Positions 12,290-22,484 of a stretch of DNA of 64,000 bases are shown piece by piece. The notes under the pieces were generated by a model, which was not told where the DNA came from, did not search any database, and was given only the letters and a program-made list of their open reading frames with translations. Origin of the DNA: Paragonimus skrjabini miyazakii (taxonomy: Eukaryota > Platyhelminthes > Trematoda > Plagiorchiida > Troglotrematidae); the NCBI GenBank assembly GCA_014338405.1, contig JTDE01000753.1, forward strand, positions 17,391 through 81,390. The letters are read 5' to 3'. Position 1 is the stretch's first letter, and each line of letters starts with the position of its first letter. The translations under genes and the position numbers were made by a program.

Positions 12290-12990
12290 CGTCACTTGCT
12301 TATACATAGAATAGGAATTAATATCGGCGATTTCAATGTTCGCACTCTAAAACGGATAGATCAGCAAGCCGCTCTCGCAAGAACGTTATACTCGCTGAAT
12401 GTCGATGTATACTGTATTCCAAAGACTAGAATCAAGGACAATAGTCAATGTATGGAACTAACAGCACCCGCACTGTTTACTCGGTTCTGATTACGGACTT
12501 CAGGTAACTCCACCACTACCGGTCAAGCTGAAATAGATATTATCCTCAGTACGACGGCTGCAGTCGCATTAGTAAGTTGGATTCCTGTTAACAGTAGACT
12601 TTGTGCCGTCCGCTTGGCAGTTTCTATTAAGGTCAGCTCTAGACGCCAGACTCAGAAGTTTATTCATTATGTCTGGTTACGCTCCTATTGACTGTAGTGA
12701 CGTCGAAGACGCGTTTTACTCGGATCTGGCCGGAGATATGAATGCCCAGTTCGTCCGCCTTGGTGAGGTCGAGTCTCGTTTAAGTGACAGAGTTGGGATA
12801 ACGTCACATAATGGCGAACGACTGTTGCAGCTGTGCGCTGAGCATGCTATGTTTAACCAGCACTAGTTTTAGGCGTTCGAGGGAGGTTACGAGCGGCTCG
12901 GCCGGTAGTGTATATGACGCTGTGGTTGAAGTGACACAAAGAATCCGTCATTTGAAGCTGTATGCTATTTCCTAACGGCTTACTTATAAG
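12290..12990 (+). mobile_element. Decayed LINE, apurinic/apyrimidinic-type endonuclease domain
   Basis: The frame starting at 12020 runs into INIGDFNVRTLKRIDQQAAL and then ARTLYSLNVDVYCIPKTRIK. This is the N-terminal APE endonuclease block of RTE-type LINEs (N of FNVRTL, E/K of the SETRI-like motif). A stop at 12487 and frame changes follow. The next blocks are WIPVNSRLCAVRL near 12570, SGYAPIDCSD near 12670, GDMNAQFVRLGEVESRL near 12737 and ERLLQLCAEHAMF near 12820. The catalytic glutamate region reads PKTR where SETR is usual, so the copy is inactive. It probably belongs to the same family as the reverse-transcriptase pieces at 4.9 and 21.5-22.5 kb. Confidence 0.85.
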
Positions 12991-12999
12991 TTACAGTTT

Positions 13000-13735
13000 T
13001 GTTCATCAAACTCGGCAACCCCCCTAGCTTCCTACATACTCGGCTTATAAGGGAGACCAAATCAGATGTAAATTTTCATTCAACAGCCACCAGTAAGAAG
13101 ACATCTACACTGTTGCCTAAGTAATCTCAGTCGACCGGCGCGTACGCACAAGCCGGAAGTAGAACTGGTAGCCAATTTCAGTATGCGCTTTTTAGTTCGA
13201 GCGAAGTCCTGTTGGCAGTGACAAATTAACACGTAAACAAGCACGGTCTGACCTGATTCAGAGTGAGAGGACTGCAACCACAAAATACCGCTTAGTTTCG
13301 GTCATACGCGAACAGCCTTAGCTGTTGTGTGTATAGGCCGTATGGGTTGGTTTTAATTGTTGTGAGATTTACAATGAATTCCAGACAGTCCATGGAATTC
13401 AGTATTGGCCTATGTGAAATTAAGGTCATTAAACCAATGGTTGTCATGCTCTGTCAAATGGGGTAACACGTCTGTTTAGCAAATTGACCGTAGTAAATCT
13501 AGTATTACTGACCTAAACTTCGTGCACGGTATATCAGTCAAACATAAGAAGATCAATATTCCGGTAAAGTATCCAAGAAACTAACAGTTTTGTAAATATG
13601 TTAGCGCTTTCTGCTTTCTTAAATCCAAATTTAAATTTGTCGGGGGCACACGTAAATCAAACCAGATCTTTAGGCCGTTGGTCATACTATACGATAGTGT
13701 ATGTATTTCGTTATTCCTCATATTGATGGTAACAC
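13000..13735. other. Non-coding or repeat-derived stretch, nothing firm
   Basis: This may hold the decayed middle part of the preceding LINE, but I recognise no block. A minus-strand frame at 13080-13283 has no family signature. Confidence 0.3.
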
Positions 13736-13739
13736 CACT

Positions 13740-13985
13740 GTCTCCCTTCATAATGGTCGGGTGGCCTGTCCACTGCTCATAAGTGACCGTGCATGAGTTG
13801 ATACGAATCTGTGATGCCCCGTGCGAGTGGTAATCAGACCCGCCGCACTAATATGTAAGCTGCATTTCATTCCCAGATCATGACATGCATATTCACCATT
13901 GGCGAGCTCTAATCGGAATGACATTTCCGTCCACTGCTTCTTTTCGAAAATAGTCGACCGGAAAGTCAACCTGAATTGACGAGGG
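13740..13985 (+). repeat. Degenerate foldback-element arm (plus orientation)
   Basis: The stretch gcgagctctaat followed by cttcttttcgaaaa and cggaaagtc matches the outer half of the foldback arm seen intact at 20.5-21.1 and 52.6-53.2 kb. Upstream bases (tcccagatcatgacatgcat) match the region after the tRNA-like module. The arm is single and strongly diverged. Confidence 0.55.
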
Positions 13986-13999
13986 ATGAGCAGATGTGG

Positions 14000-16290
14000 A
14001 TGGTGTTCAGTTTATTACAATCCAACTCGCGTATCTTTGATTTTATGAGTTTTATTATTGTTAAATTACTGCCGCATTTTCTTCAGACGATAAAACAGTG
14101 CTGTGAAGTAAGCGTACACATTTATTGTGAGACCAATTTTACCTTCGGAAGTTGATAGAAAACAGTCTTATTTTACTTGGTTGCAGTCCTTAGCTGATCT
14201 AAAAAAATCAAACAATACGTCAGAATAGTGTCAAATGTAAATCAAAAGTTTATTAAGGTCAACAGAAAAAAGTCAATTGTGTTGTTCTAATGTAACCACT
14301 TATCTGAGAAATTCGTAGCTAGGTTGAATACATGATTCAGCAACGTGGATGTTCACGGTACTGGTTAGTTATCGGGTTCGACCGATTGCTTGAAGGCAAT
14401 TTTTCAGTCAATCCGTCATTGATGTGTTCACCTGCTACTGGGCACTCAGCTGGCGACGTGAAACTTGGACGATTTGGTTGGGGCATCACTCACGGTTTGC
14501 ATGCTAACGGTTGAACGTCCTTCTATTGATTCAAGAGGTATTGTATGTCATTGAGCATCATCTGTTTAAGTCGTGGAAAAAAAAAAACAACGAAACGGCA
14601 GCGCATACACAGTCAATTTCTACACCACTCAGAACAGATTGCAAATTTGAATAATACCTTAACCAGTCAATTTTGACTGTTAGTGAATGGATAGACTGAA
14701 TCATTCTTTTGGCTCATTTGCTAAATTATACGAGTACCTAGCCTATGAAAACCCGAGTTACTGGTGCCCATTAAACTTTGCTGACCTGGATGGTACTCTC
14801 TGGGGTCAATTCTTTTCCACTTGGGTTAAACCCAGTGAAGTAACACCGAAAGGGTTGTTGCTGACCTACAAACGACTGGCTAACGTGAAGTTGTCACATA
14901 GAGAACAGAACATGAACTGACAATCTATAAGGAACAAACTAAAGGTTGATGCTGCTAACCTGAAGGGACACCTGTCGATCCTAATGATCTCTTACTGACT
15001 ATGACAAAGTATAACAACGAACGGGCGTTCCGTACTGTTCTACAGCGTACTTTTCGTTGATGTTAAACGCTATGTTCATCCCCGTGTTTTTTTGCTGCGT
15101 AATGCCAACCATGGCAGAGTTGAAAAGTATGCATTCAAGAGTTGACTACCAAATGAATCGAAATTCTGTATCCAGGGCCTAGCACTGACGTAAATTCGTA
15201 GCTTTTTCTCTCTGGCTTCAGTTTTTGCGTCATATCGGCCGGCTTTACTACGATCAGGTGAGCCTTATCATCACCATTCTTTCCTGTAGTGAACCACAAG
15301 GTCGAAATTGAGGCCCACCTTAGACCCTGGACAATTTATTTATCGTAATTTTATGTAGGATTATGCATTATTTACCTACCATGATGGAACATATCAATGA
15401 TGAACGGGGTGGACATGGCCTAACCTGTCCAAACGCGTAGCGTTTGACATCCCCAAAAAATGAATATCTACAGGTTTAATCAAATCGGTCAAACATGCTT
15501 GATGACCAGTCATACATATCCACTCACCATGGGTGAAGTTAATATCGAATAACGTCCATAGGGTTTTCCGGAGCGATCAATCAGAAATTTTACAAAATTC
15601 GTTTCAATACGGCTGAAAATAAAGACACGAGGTTTTACAGATTAGAAGGTGGGCATACTTGCCTGAGGTCCATGGATGTATCTGATCTTCCTAGTAAATC
15701 CATTGTGTAGCCTAGGTTGCGCAGTCGAGATTTGATCTATGTCGTGCGTCTGGTTTACATCGTGCTGTATGAGTAGCGTCAAGCACCTGGTATGCGGTTT
15801 ATTTTGATTGGTACACTATACTCCTCAAACGGTCTTCATGTTTCCATCTTGATCACTGGGTATCCGAAAATCAGTTATCGCAATCGCTTTATCACAGAAT
15901 TTGTGAGCAATCAGGGTTAATTTTGTTAGGTAACGTGGTTACTAGGATTGCCTACACTGGTGCTTTGGAAGACTGAATTGTTCTTCCCAGTTACAACCTT
16001 GTCAAATGAGCGGAATCCGACAAACGGCACCAATAATGTTACAGCTGTATCTCGCATCGTTGATTGCGTAACAAGGCTACGGTCTTATCAGCCTACACCA
16101 TCGCAACGTACTGGGGTGACGTGTCGAACAGACAGAAAAAGTAAAATTGGGGCAATACGATGCGAACTAATTACTGGTAATTCAAATTACGGAAAATAAA
16201 TATCTTTGTTTTCTGTCCTACTATGGGTGGGTTTTCAACGTTCTTCAACATCTTGTGATGACACTTAACTAACTTGCAGATTTTTCGTTT
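14000..16290. other. Gene-poor stretch upstream of the integrin-like exons
   Basis: Frames at 14687-14920 and 15948-16199 have protein-like composition but show no FG-GAP calcium loops or other integrin blocks, and I could not name them. No RNA gene or repeat stands out apart from an A-run near 14577-14588. Confidence 0.35.
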
Positions 16291-16293
16291 CAG

Positions 16294-16601
16294 ACTTCTC
16301 GTAATTGTATCTCTTCTGACGTTTGGAACTGTCACAGATCTCGAAACGCATTTCCCACAAATTCACAGTTATTTATTAGAAGACGTGTGTCTAACCTCTT
16401 TCCTCCCATTTTTGCAACATATCAACCGTTTGTCCAGAATGACTGTTCAGTCATTAATGCCGTTTGTCACAACTTAAGGTGCACTGTGATACAAATCTGC
16501 TTTGACCCAAGTGAACACGAATTGCGCAGGCAGTGTCAGGTGCGATTGCATGTGAGATGGGTCCCTTCGTGTGTATTTGATGAGTTAACTGCACCAATCA
16601 G
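16294..16601 (+). CDS. Candidate exon of an integrin alpha-like protein (light-chain cysteine region)
   Basis: The acceptor tttttcgtttcag ends at 16293, and the exon runs in phase 0 to a possible donor AG|GTCAAA. The protein has a basic IRRRVSN segment, then YQPFVQNDCSVINAVCHNLRC, and 30 residues later VRLHVRWVPSCVFDELT. Integrin alpha subunits have the same order after the heavy/light chain cleavage site: C-x(4-7)-C-x(3)-C, then a strand like LRSRLWNSTFLEE. The resemblance is by eye and from memory. A weakness is that no beta-propeller or calf-1 exons are visible between 9.9 and 16.3 kb, so this may be a gene fragment or pseudogene. Confidence 0.4.
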
Positions 16602-17004
16602 GTCAAACACTGAAAACCTTCTGAACGGTCGACCATATACCTTCTCTGGCGCCGTTTCCTGTTTGGTGTGTGAATTTTAGAGGGAATTTTTAACATGTGG
16701 GCTACATGCTAGGAATCTTGTTTCGATGTGTTGACGGACAATGCACCAACTCCTACCGTCCTATGAAAGATCGTCAACTGTACGTATTAAAATCCAATAC
16801 TTTATCTCCACCACTGACTGACCACTTGTTTGAATGTTAATTATCATAACAGTCAGTTTGTTGGCATTTGTGTCCTAAAAATCCCGACTCCTGGGATGCT
16901 GACTTTGATGATAAGATCTCGGATTCTACGTTGGTTGAGCCACGTATCTCCGTATATCAAAAGAAAGTTCGGTCAAAACGCTTGTTTTTATTAGTGTCTG
17001 GCAG

Positions 17005-17165
17005 TTTAGGGAACCTGCAAGGCTTCCTGTCGAGGATGTGGTCAGAAGCCACGGTGACTTTGACCGCTACAATAAACAGTCGTCCGCAAGCTTCCATCGA
17101 GTCTTGGGAATCGTCATTTAGTACCGTCGCTCTGTTTTCAATCGCCGTGTTAAACCTGTTGACTG
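17005..17165 (+). CDS. Candidate next exon, integrin alpha-like, with predicted membrane helix
   Basis: The acceptor gtgtctggcag ends at 17004. The exon starts with the one base needed to complete the codon left open at 16601, so the phases agree. It encodes LSRMWSEATVTLTATINSR, a short polar stretch, then the hydrophobic STVALFSIAVLNLLTG, and reaches a possible donor G|GTATGC. A beta-strand segment followed by a transmembrane helix interrupted by an intron is what integrin alpha genes show. The GFF(K/R)R tail motif was not found. The open frame itself extends from 16868 to 17362, so the borders are inferred. Confidence 0.35.
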
Positions 17166-17169
17166 GTAT

Positions 17170-18045
17170 GCTAGGACGTTACTTTGAAATTTTTGTATGT
17201 ATACTGGAAGGCACGACCGATTCTACATGCATCAGGAGGGAGGTACCACAGGCTACATCACTGGGCTTCCTTAGTGCAAACGAACGGGTCAAACTGGCCC
17301 TAAAATCCGACAAACCCCAATCTGTTGTCAGCTGGTTCGGACAACAACTTCATTGTTCCTGACTCTTACACCTAGACAAAGCAAAGTTTTTATAGAGGTG
17401 CGAGAGTCTTACTTGGCCTCAGGGTGTACGTATATGTTTTCCGTTTAATGGCTTGACGAGTTCGAACTTATTGTAGTGTAAATGACTTTCGTTGTATCTG
17501 CCGTTTACAGACGATTTCTAACGGTTATCTCAGTCATTCATTACGTTTCTTTATGTCATTATAAGAGTGTACTCTATGCGCCCCTTCCTTACCCGATGCT
17601 TGTCTATTCGTTTAAAATGTTGCAGTATTTCACGCTTGTTCGACAAAACTATCAAACATTGTTCAACTAAAAAACGAAAGTTCATAACCAGATGAACCCC
17701 ATACTGCCTCCCATAAATCGGTTTGCCACACTGTACTAAGTTATGCTCTATTTACTAGTGAGGTTGTAATGTTAAACTTCATACATGACTCACTTAACCG
17801 GGAACATAGTCAGCCTTTGATTAGCATTATACTTGTCCCACTTTGAACATGAGCACAGTAAGCTTTGTCTTCGTTTTTTAGCATATAATCTGCATTGGTT
17901 TTCCTTTTTAAAAGATCCAGCAATCTCATGTGTAATGTAGCAATTCGGCCACTGGTGATAAGCAATGGAAAGTTGGTAGGTACAAAGTGAATACGAACCA
18001 CAACCGATCACGCCTTTCGTGTTCAGACAGGATCCTCACAATGTG
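17170..18045. other. Non-coding stretch with one unassigned minus-strand frame
   Basis: The 63-codon minus-strand frame at 17810-18001 has a protein-like stretch (HMRLLDLLKRKTNADYML) but no recognised family and no firm splice pair. The rest shows nothing. Confidence 0.3.
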
Positions 18046-18049
18046 TACC

Positions 18050-18200
18050 AAGTTTGAGTCTCTTATTACAGCTCAGCACTAGTGTATAAACTTGTGATGA
18101 CCCATAGTTGGATTTCAGACAACCATCTGATGCGTCAGTTGTGTAGAACACTGTGCCATTGACCTGACATTTGGTACAACTGAGTTATACCAAAACGCTA
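18050..18200 (-). repeat. Degenerate foldback arm with tRNA-like module
   Basis: The order of blocks agrees with the minus-oriented arm elsewhere: agctcagcactagtgtat, ttgtgatgaccc, ttggatttcagac, gccattgacctgacatttggtac. Identity is low, so the limits are approximate. Confidence 0.45.
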
Positions 18201-18519
18201 AGCCACATTTATGTTTGAATACTGCTCAAATTTCTGACAGTCTTATTATTTTAGGTGATGTTAATAGAGTGGTAATGGATATTTTCATCCCACAACCATA
18301 AGTACGAAAATCCAAAGTTTGATGAAAAACTATACATGCGATATCGACATACTCTAACACGAACGATGCTTGAGCTCAGTACGTTTAAGTAAATCGAGTC
18401 CAACAATGAGCTTGTTAGAATGCGATATATGCCATCAAATTTAGTGATATTCAGAGGTTCTGTTTTATTCGTTAGTGTATACCACGAGATTTTGTTTATT
18501 GGAAATTAGAGATTACTTG

Positions 18520-18625
18520 CAGATTATTACAATCTTCGTATTCGACTCTCTGGCCAACCTATTTCGAAAAGAAACACTACATTCGAGGTTTGCACTACTT
18601 AGCGTTTGTCACTGACGCGTATCGT
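18520..18625 (-). repeat. Foldback outer-arm fragment
   Basis: Reads attcgactctctggccaacc, tttcgaaaagaaacactaca and ttcgaggtttgcact. This matches the outer half of the arm (cattcccatagactttccag, tttcgaaaagaa.cacta, ctcgagtttcgctct). It breaks off before the tRNA-like part. Confidence 0.55.
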
Positions 18626-18629
18626 GGAT

Positions 18630-20540
18630 ATGGTAAGGAGAATAACACCAGGCCTACCTCATTGATCGTTATGTCCCTGAACGCATATTGTGCACGACCG
18701 AATTTTCGCATACAAACTTTCAGCAACATTTCCATATGCCCACAATTATGTCTCTCTTTAAGTTGAAACAAAAACCCGCTTGTGACTTGTATGGATAAAA
18801 GACGCTAAACTCCGATAGTTGAGCTCCGGTTAGTTATAGATGTAATAACAACTTCAATTAAAACGCAAGAACTTCGTTGTTACCTTCAAAAAAATAAACT
18901 ACCTTGTTAAAAAGAAGCCATACTTCTCTGATTTCAAAAACTCATACAGTGGATGCGCGTTCCTTCCATTGACGTCAATTTTTTCAAACAAATCAAAAGT
19001 TACATTGTACATTGATGTCACATGTTGCTTGATTTGCTTATTTGTGCCAGGTTCCTGTATGTTACAATCTCGAAATCATTTTTACTAACTTACCTGATTA
19101 AAAAATTGATTAGATGGGAAAGCTAAAACACAAAATCCGTCTGCCACATGTTGATTAAACAATTGCTGCAATTGTGGATAATGTGTTTTAGCAAATTGTC
19201 ATTCGGATGCAACATTGACAATTATGCAAACTTTGCCTCTATGAGAAAAGAAAGCAAAAATATCGAGTAGATTATATAACTTACTGATACCGAGACAAGT
19301 TCACCGGATTTCCATCTATGTCGTTTGCGACGAAGTCATAAATAGTTCTTTGTTTCGATGCAGTATGAGTACAGCTCTGTTTTGATTTTGACAAGAAAAC
19401 AGTTGAGATCATTGTTGACTTAATTTTGGCTATCGTTTTACACTCAATTCTATAGTAACTGAACTAACCTATGTAATCTAGATTATGATTTTAGAATATG
19501 AGGTATTTACGAGATAGGTTTATGATAGCACACGTGTTCCTGGTAATTGGTATCTTTTGTTCTGTAGGTACTTTCATTGTGACGGTTTTCTCTAAGGGCA
19601 TTGTGATGTAAGTATTCTGTAATCTCCGCATGAGATTAAAGTTCATGTATCTGAAAAGCTCAAATTCATTGTCATATCCATAATCAATTTCACTTGTAGG
19701 ATGTAAGCGCTTGCTGAGATTGACCTGGTTGCAAAAAGCTGAACTACAATACCGGCATTACAGGGGCTTATCATTTATCGTCATGATCATGATTCTTGCA
19801 ATGTTTTTTGTCATCAGTAAATATACCGGTGAGTCAAAAGCTAGAGTTGCATGGTTATCAGTAATGAAGTTTTCCGTCTGTAGTTTTATTCTGATTATCT
19901 CCGAGGTGATTAAAAATATACCGAACTAGTTAGGTCGAATCCCCTGTAACGTGACGCATGAAAACAACAGGCTTGATCTGAGATACTTCAGTATACTATG
20001 CATGGTAATTTGGATGGAACTGGCATGATCGTAGGTACTGTAATTGCGAGTTTATCTCACTTTATCAGATCAGTTTATCTTCATTTTTGTTTCTTCTATT
20101 AACATAGGTTTTACTTAATCACATTTCTCACTAAAGTGCGCCTTGGGTTAACCTATTAATTTCCATAAAATTAAGTATTCGCTATCGCAAGATCAATGCT
20201 GTCTGCACAGATAACTCGACCTGTAGTAAGTCATATAGTAGACGTCACATCAACCAGATCGGATCCATGCTGGCTTCCTCATGATTACTCGCTGTCGTCA
20301 ACCCAATCAGTGGTTCACTTTTGTTTTGCGTTAATTCGAATTGACACTTTACGGCTGGTTTACCAGAATCCAGAACAGTTACCGAGATATTTCTGTATTG
20401 AACAGCTTACATACATTTGTATGCGTGTCCTAAGTTCCCTAACTATTTGGCCTAATCAAAAACTACACTGACCGTAGAGGATAGATCCGGACGTTTGCAT
20501 CACTATGTAGTTACGTTCTTGTGACTGTACAATGCAGAAA
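18630..20540. other. AT-rich non-coding stretch
   Basis: Only short frames occur. A 72-codon frame at 19711-19929 contains a hydrophobic run (LSFIVMIMILAMFFVIS) but has no further support. Confidence 0.4.
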
Positions 20541-20544
20541 TATC

Positions 20545-21117
20545 ATATAAATTGAAGATCATCCGCAATCGATTGCAACTGTTGCATTCTCATAGACTTT
20601 CCAGTCGGCCCCTTTCGAAAAGAACTACCAGACCCGAGTTTCGCTCTTGTTAGAGCTCATCAGTAGTGTATATCCTTGACACGGCCGGGACTAGGATTCT
20701 GACCACGCTTTCATGAAGCAACCATTTTGATCACCGCATCAGTGACCTCACGTTAGGCATGATTGAATTATCCTACATAAAAGCTTAACCACATTCGTTT
20801 GTTATTAATGCTAAGATTGCCCAGTCGCCTCGAGAGGGAACACAGTAACTCTTGTGTTAACTGCGATCGATGGCTCCACAACTAGAACTTCTCTCCAATT
20901 TGAAAACACGTCATCAACTGGTTGAGCGATATTTTGAGTACTGATGAATAGCAGGTTAACAGTAGTTCTAGATCCGGTCGTGGTAAAGATATGCACTACT
21001 GACGAGCGCTAACAAGAGCAAAACTCGAATCTAATGCCTCTTTTCGAAAGAGACCAGCTGGAAAGTCCATGGGAATGTGACACTTGTGACCAGTTGTGAG
21101 TGATTTTCAATTTATAT
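20545..21117. repeat. Foldback element with inverted arms and termini atataaattgaa
   Basis: The left end atataaattgaaga at 20545 is mirrored by tcttcaat-type sequence ending ttcaatttatat at 21117. The left arm then reads gcattctcatagactttccag, ccctttcgaaaagaac, gagtttcgctcttgttagagctc. The right arm, at about 20955-21117, is the reverse complement, with cgctaacaagagcaaaactcg, ctcttttcgaaagag and ctggaaagtccatgggaatg. The left arm includes the tRNA-like module in minus orientation; the right arm has lost part of it. The middle holds a diverged version of the loop sequence found in the 52.6-53.2 kb copy. Confidence 0.8.
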
Positions 21118-21479
21118 AAAAGCCGAAACTACATACTATTCAGCAGTAAGCAAAAATATCAGTCTGATGTGAACTGCGTTCATCTGGCGTGCCGACAGTT
21201 TCCCTTCTGCATTTTCGTTAACCTGAGAAATTACATGTCACCGGAGGTTAAAATTTCTGTTGACATCCTCCAGTCACTGAAAGAAATTTAAATAAATTGC
21301 CTACCTCTGTAACGACTTTCTGGCCGAATAGTATGTGTAGAGTTAATTCCACGTATTTTTCACAATGTGAGTGCAGTTCTAAGGTTGGGTATAATAAATT
21401 CAAACTACAAGGCACATAGACATCCCGGGTAATTGAAGGCAAACTTTTATCAACGATGCAGCTTCTCTGCGGTTTTCAC

Positions 21480-22480
21480 TGTCCAACGTGAGAAGTTTCA
21501 TCTATATAAGCAAGTCGGCCTTGGTGTTGGCTTTAAGTGTTCGGTTTGATAAACGACCTTCCGGTGTCCTTGCTATATGGCTCAAAATCCTAAGCCTGTG
21601 AATAATTCGAGATTGAAAAAACGAACTAACTGGACATTGTCAAATATCCGACGCATAACTTCCTGGATGCTTACTCGTTGGTGCCTACTAATGCGAGCGA
21701 CTGAACGCGAAAACCGGTAGTCAAATACATGAAGACGATTCAAATCTTGCACTCTGAATGGCTGGGTTTAACAGCCATGGAGTAGCGACTGTTGCAGTCG
21801 ACCCCTACACATGATTCTTAAGTTACAACGATGTGTGCCTCTATCGACGGGGCTGTCTCAAGTTGGCGAATACCGCTCGAGCTTGCGAGATACAAGATTC
21901 TGTTTTATTTCATACATCACAACCGCTGTGTGTGTTACCTTCCGTAGATAATAACCAACCAGTAACATTCATGACCTCATTACCCAAGGTTTATTCCACA
22001 CAGTCTTTACCTTCCCGTAAACTTGCATTGTACTTTGTGTGCCAAGCAATTGCTTAAGCATTTGGCAGAGTCCGTACCATTGTTAAACGTTGTTGGTGTT
22101 GTACAAAAATTGTCAACAAACAACACACTGTCTTCGTTAGACAGGAGGTCTATCCTAGGATTTGGTGTATACCGTAGACAGTTAACCATTAGTTTGTCCA
22201 CGAAAGTTGGCAAAAGTGGTATTTGTCTCCGTTAGTTTTCAGTTTGTTAGACAGATTACTGTGTATCCTAACCCGAGCTAGAATATGCGGATAGCATGTC
22301 GACAGTATGTTCACACGTTGTTTTGGCACACTTGTGTTTAATCTGTTCCAAAAGTGTTGATCGATCTGTTGCCTCAAATACACTTTTGTGTTCGCAAGAA
22401 ACAACGATTATTGGCCACTGGTACTTTGACTTTGCCAATGAGCATCCGAAGACAAGGTGATGAGTTGCTATCATCTGTTG
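21480..22480 (-). mobile_element. Decayed LINE reverse transcriptase, minus strand
   Basis: Read on the minus strand from about 22474, the blocks follow the LINE order. The first is the catalytic block SVFEATDRSTLLEQI with the following TVDMLSAYSSSG. Then comes LLSNEDSVLFVDNFCT, where the YADD motif has become FVDN, and KCLSNCLAHKVQCKF. The tail is VQDLNRLHVFDYRFSRSVAR, HQRVSIQEVMRRIFDN and finally RLRILSHIARTPEGRLSNRTL near 21530. Several frame changes separate the blocks. It belongs to the same RTE/SR2-like family as the plus-strand copies, and both aspartate motifs are damaged. Confidence 0.8.
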
Positions 22481-22484
22481 TGCT

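Noticed and set aside
14687..14920. Possible FG-GAP loop (NFADLDG) of an integrin propeller.
   Set aside because: A single D-x-D-G is too little, and the surrounding FG and GAP motifs are absent.
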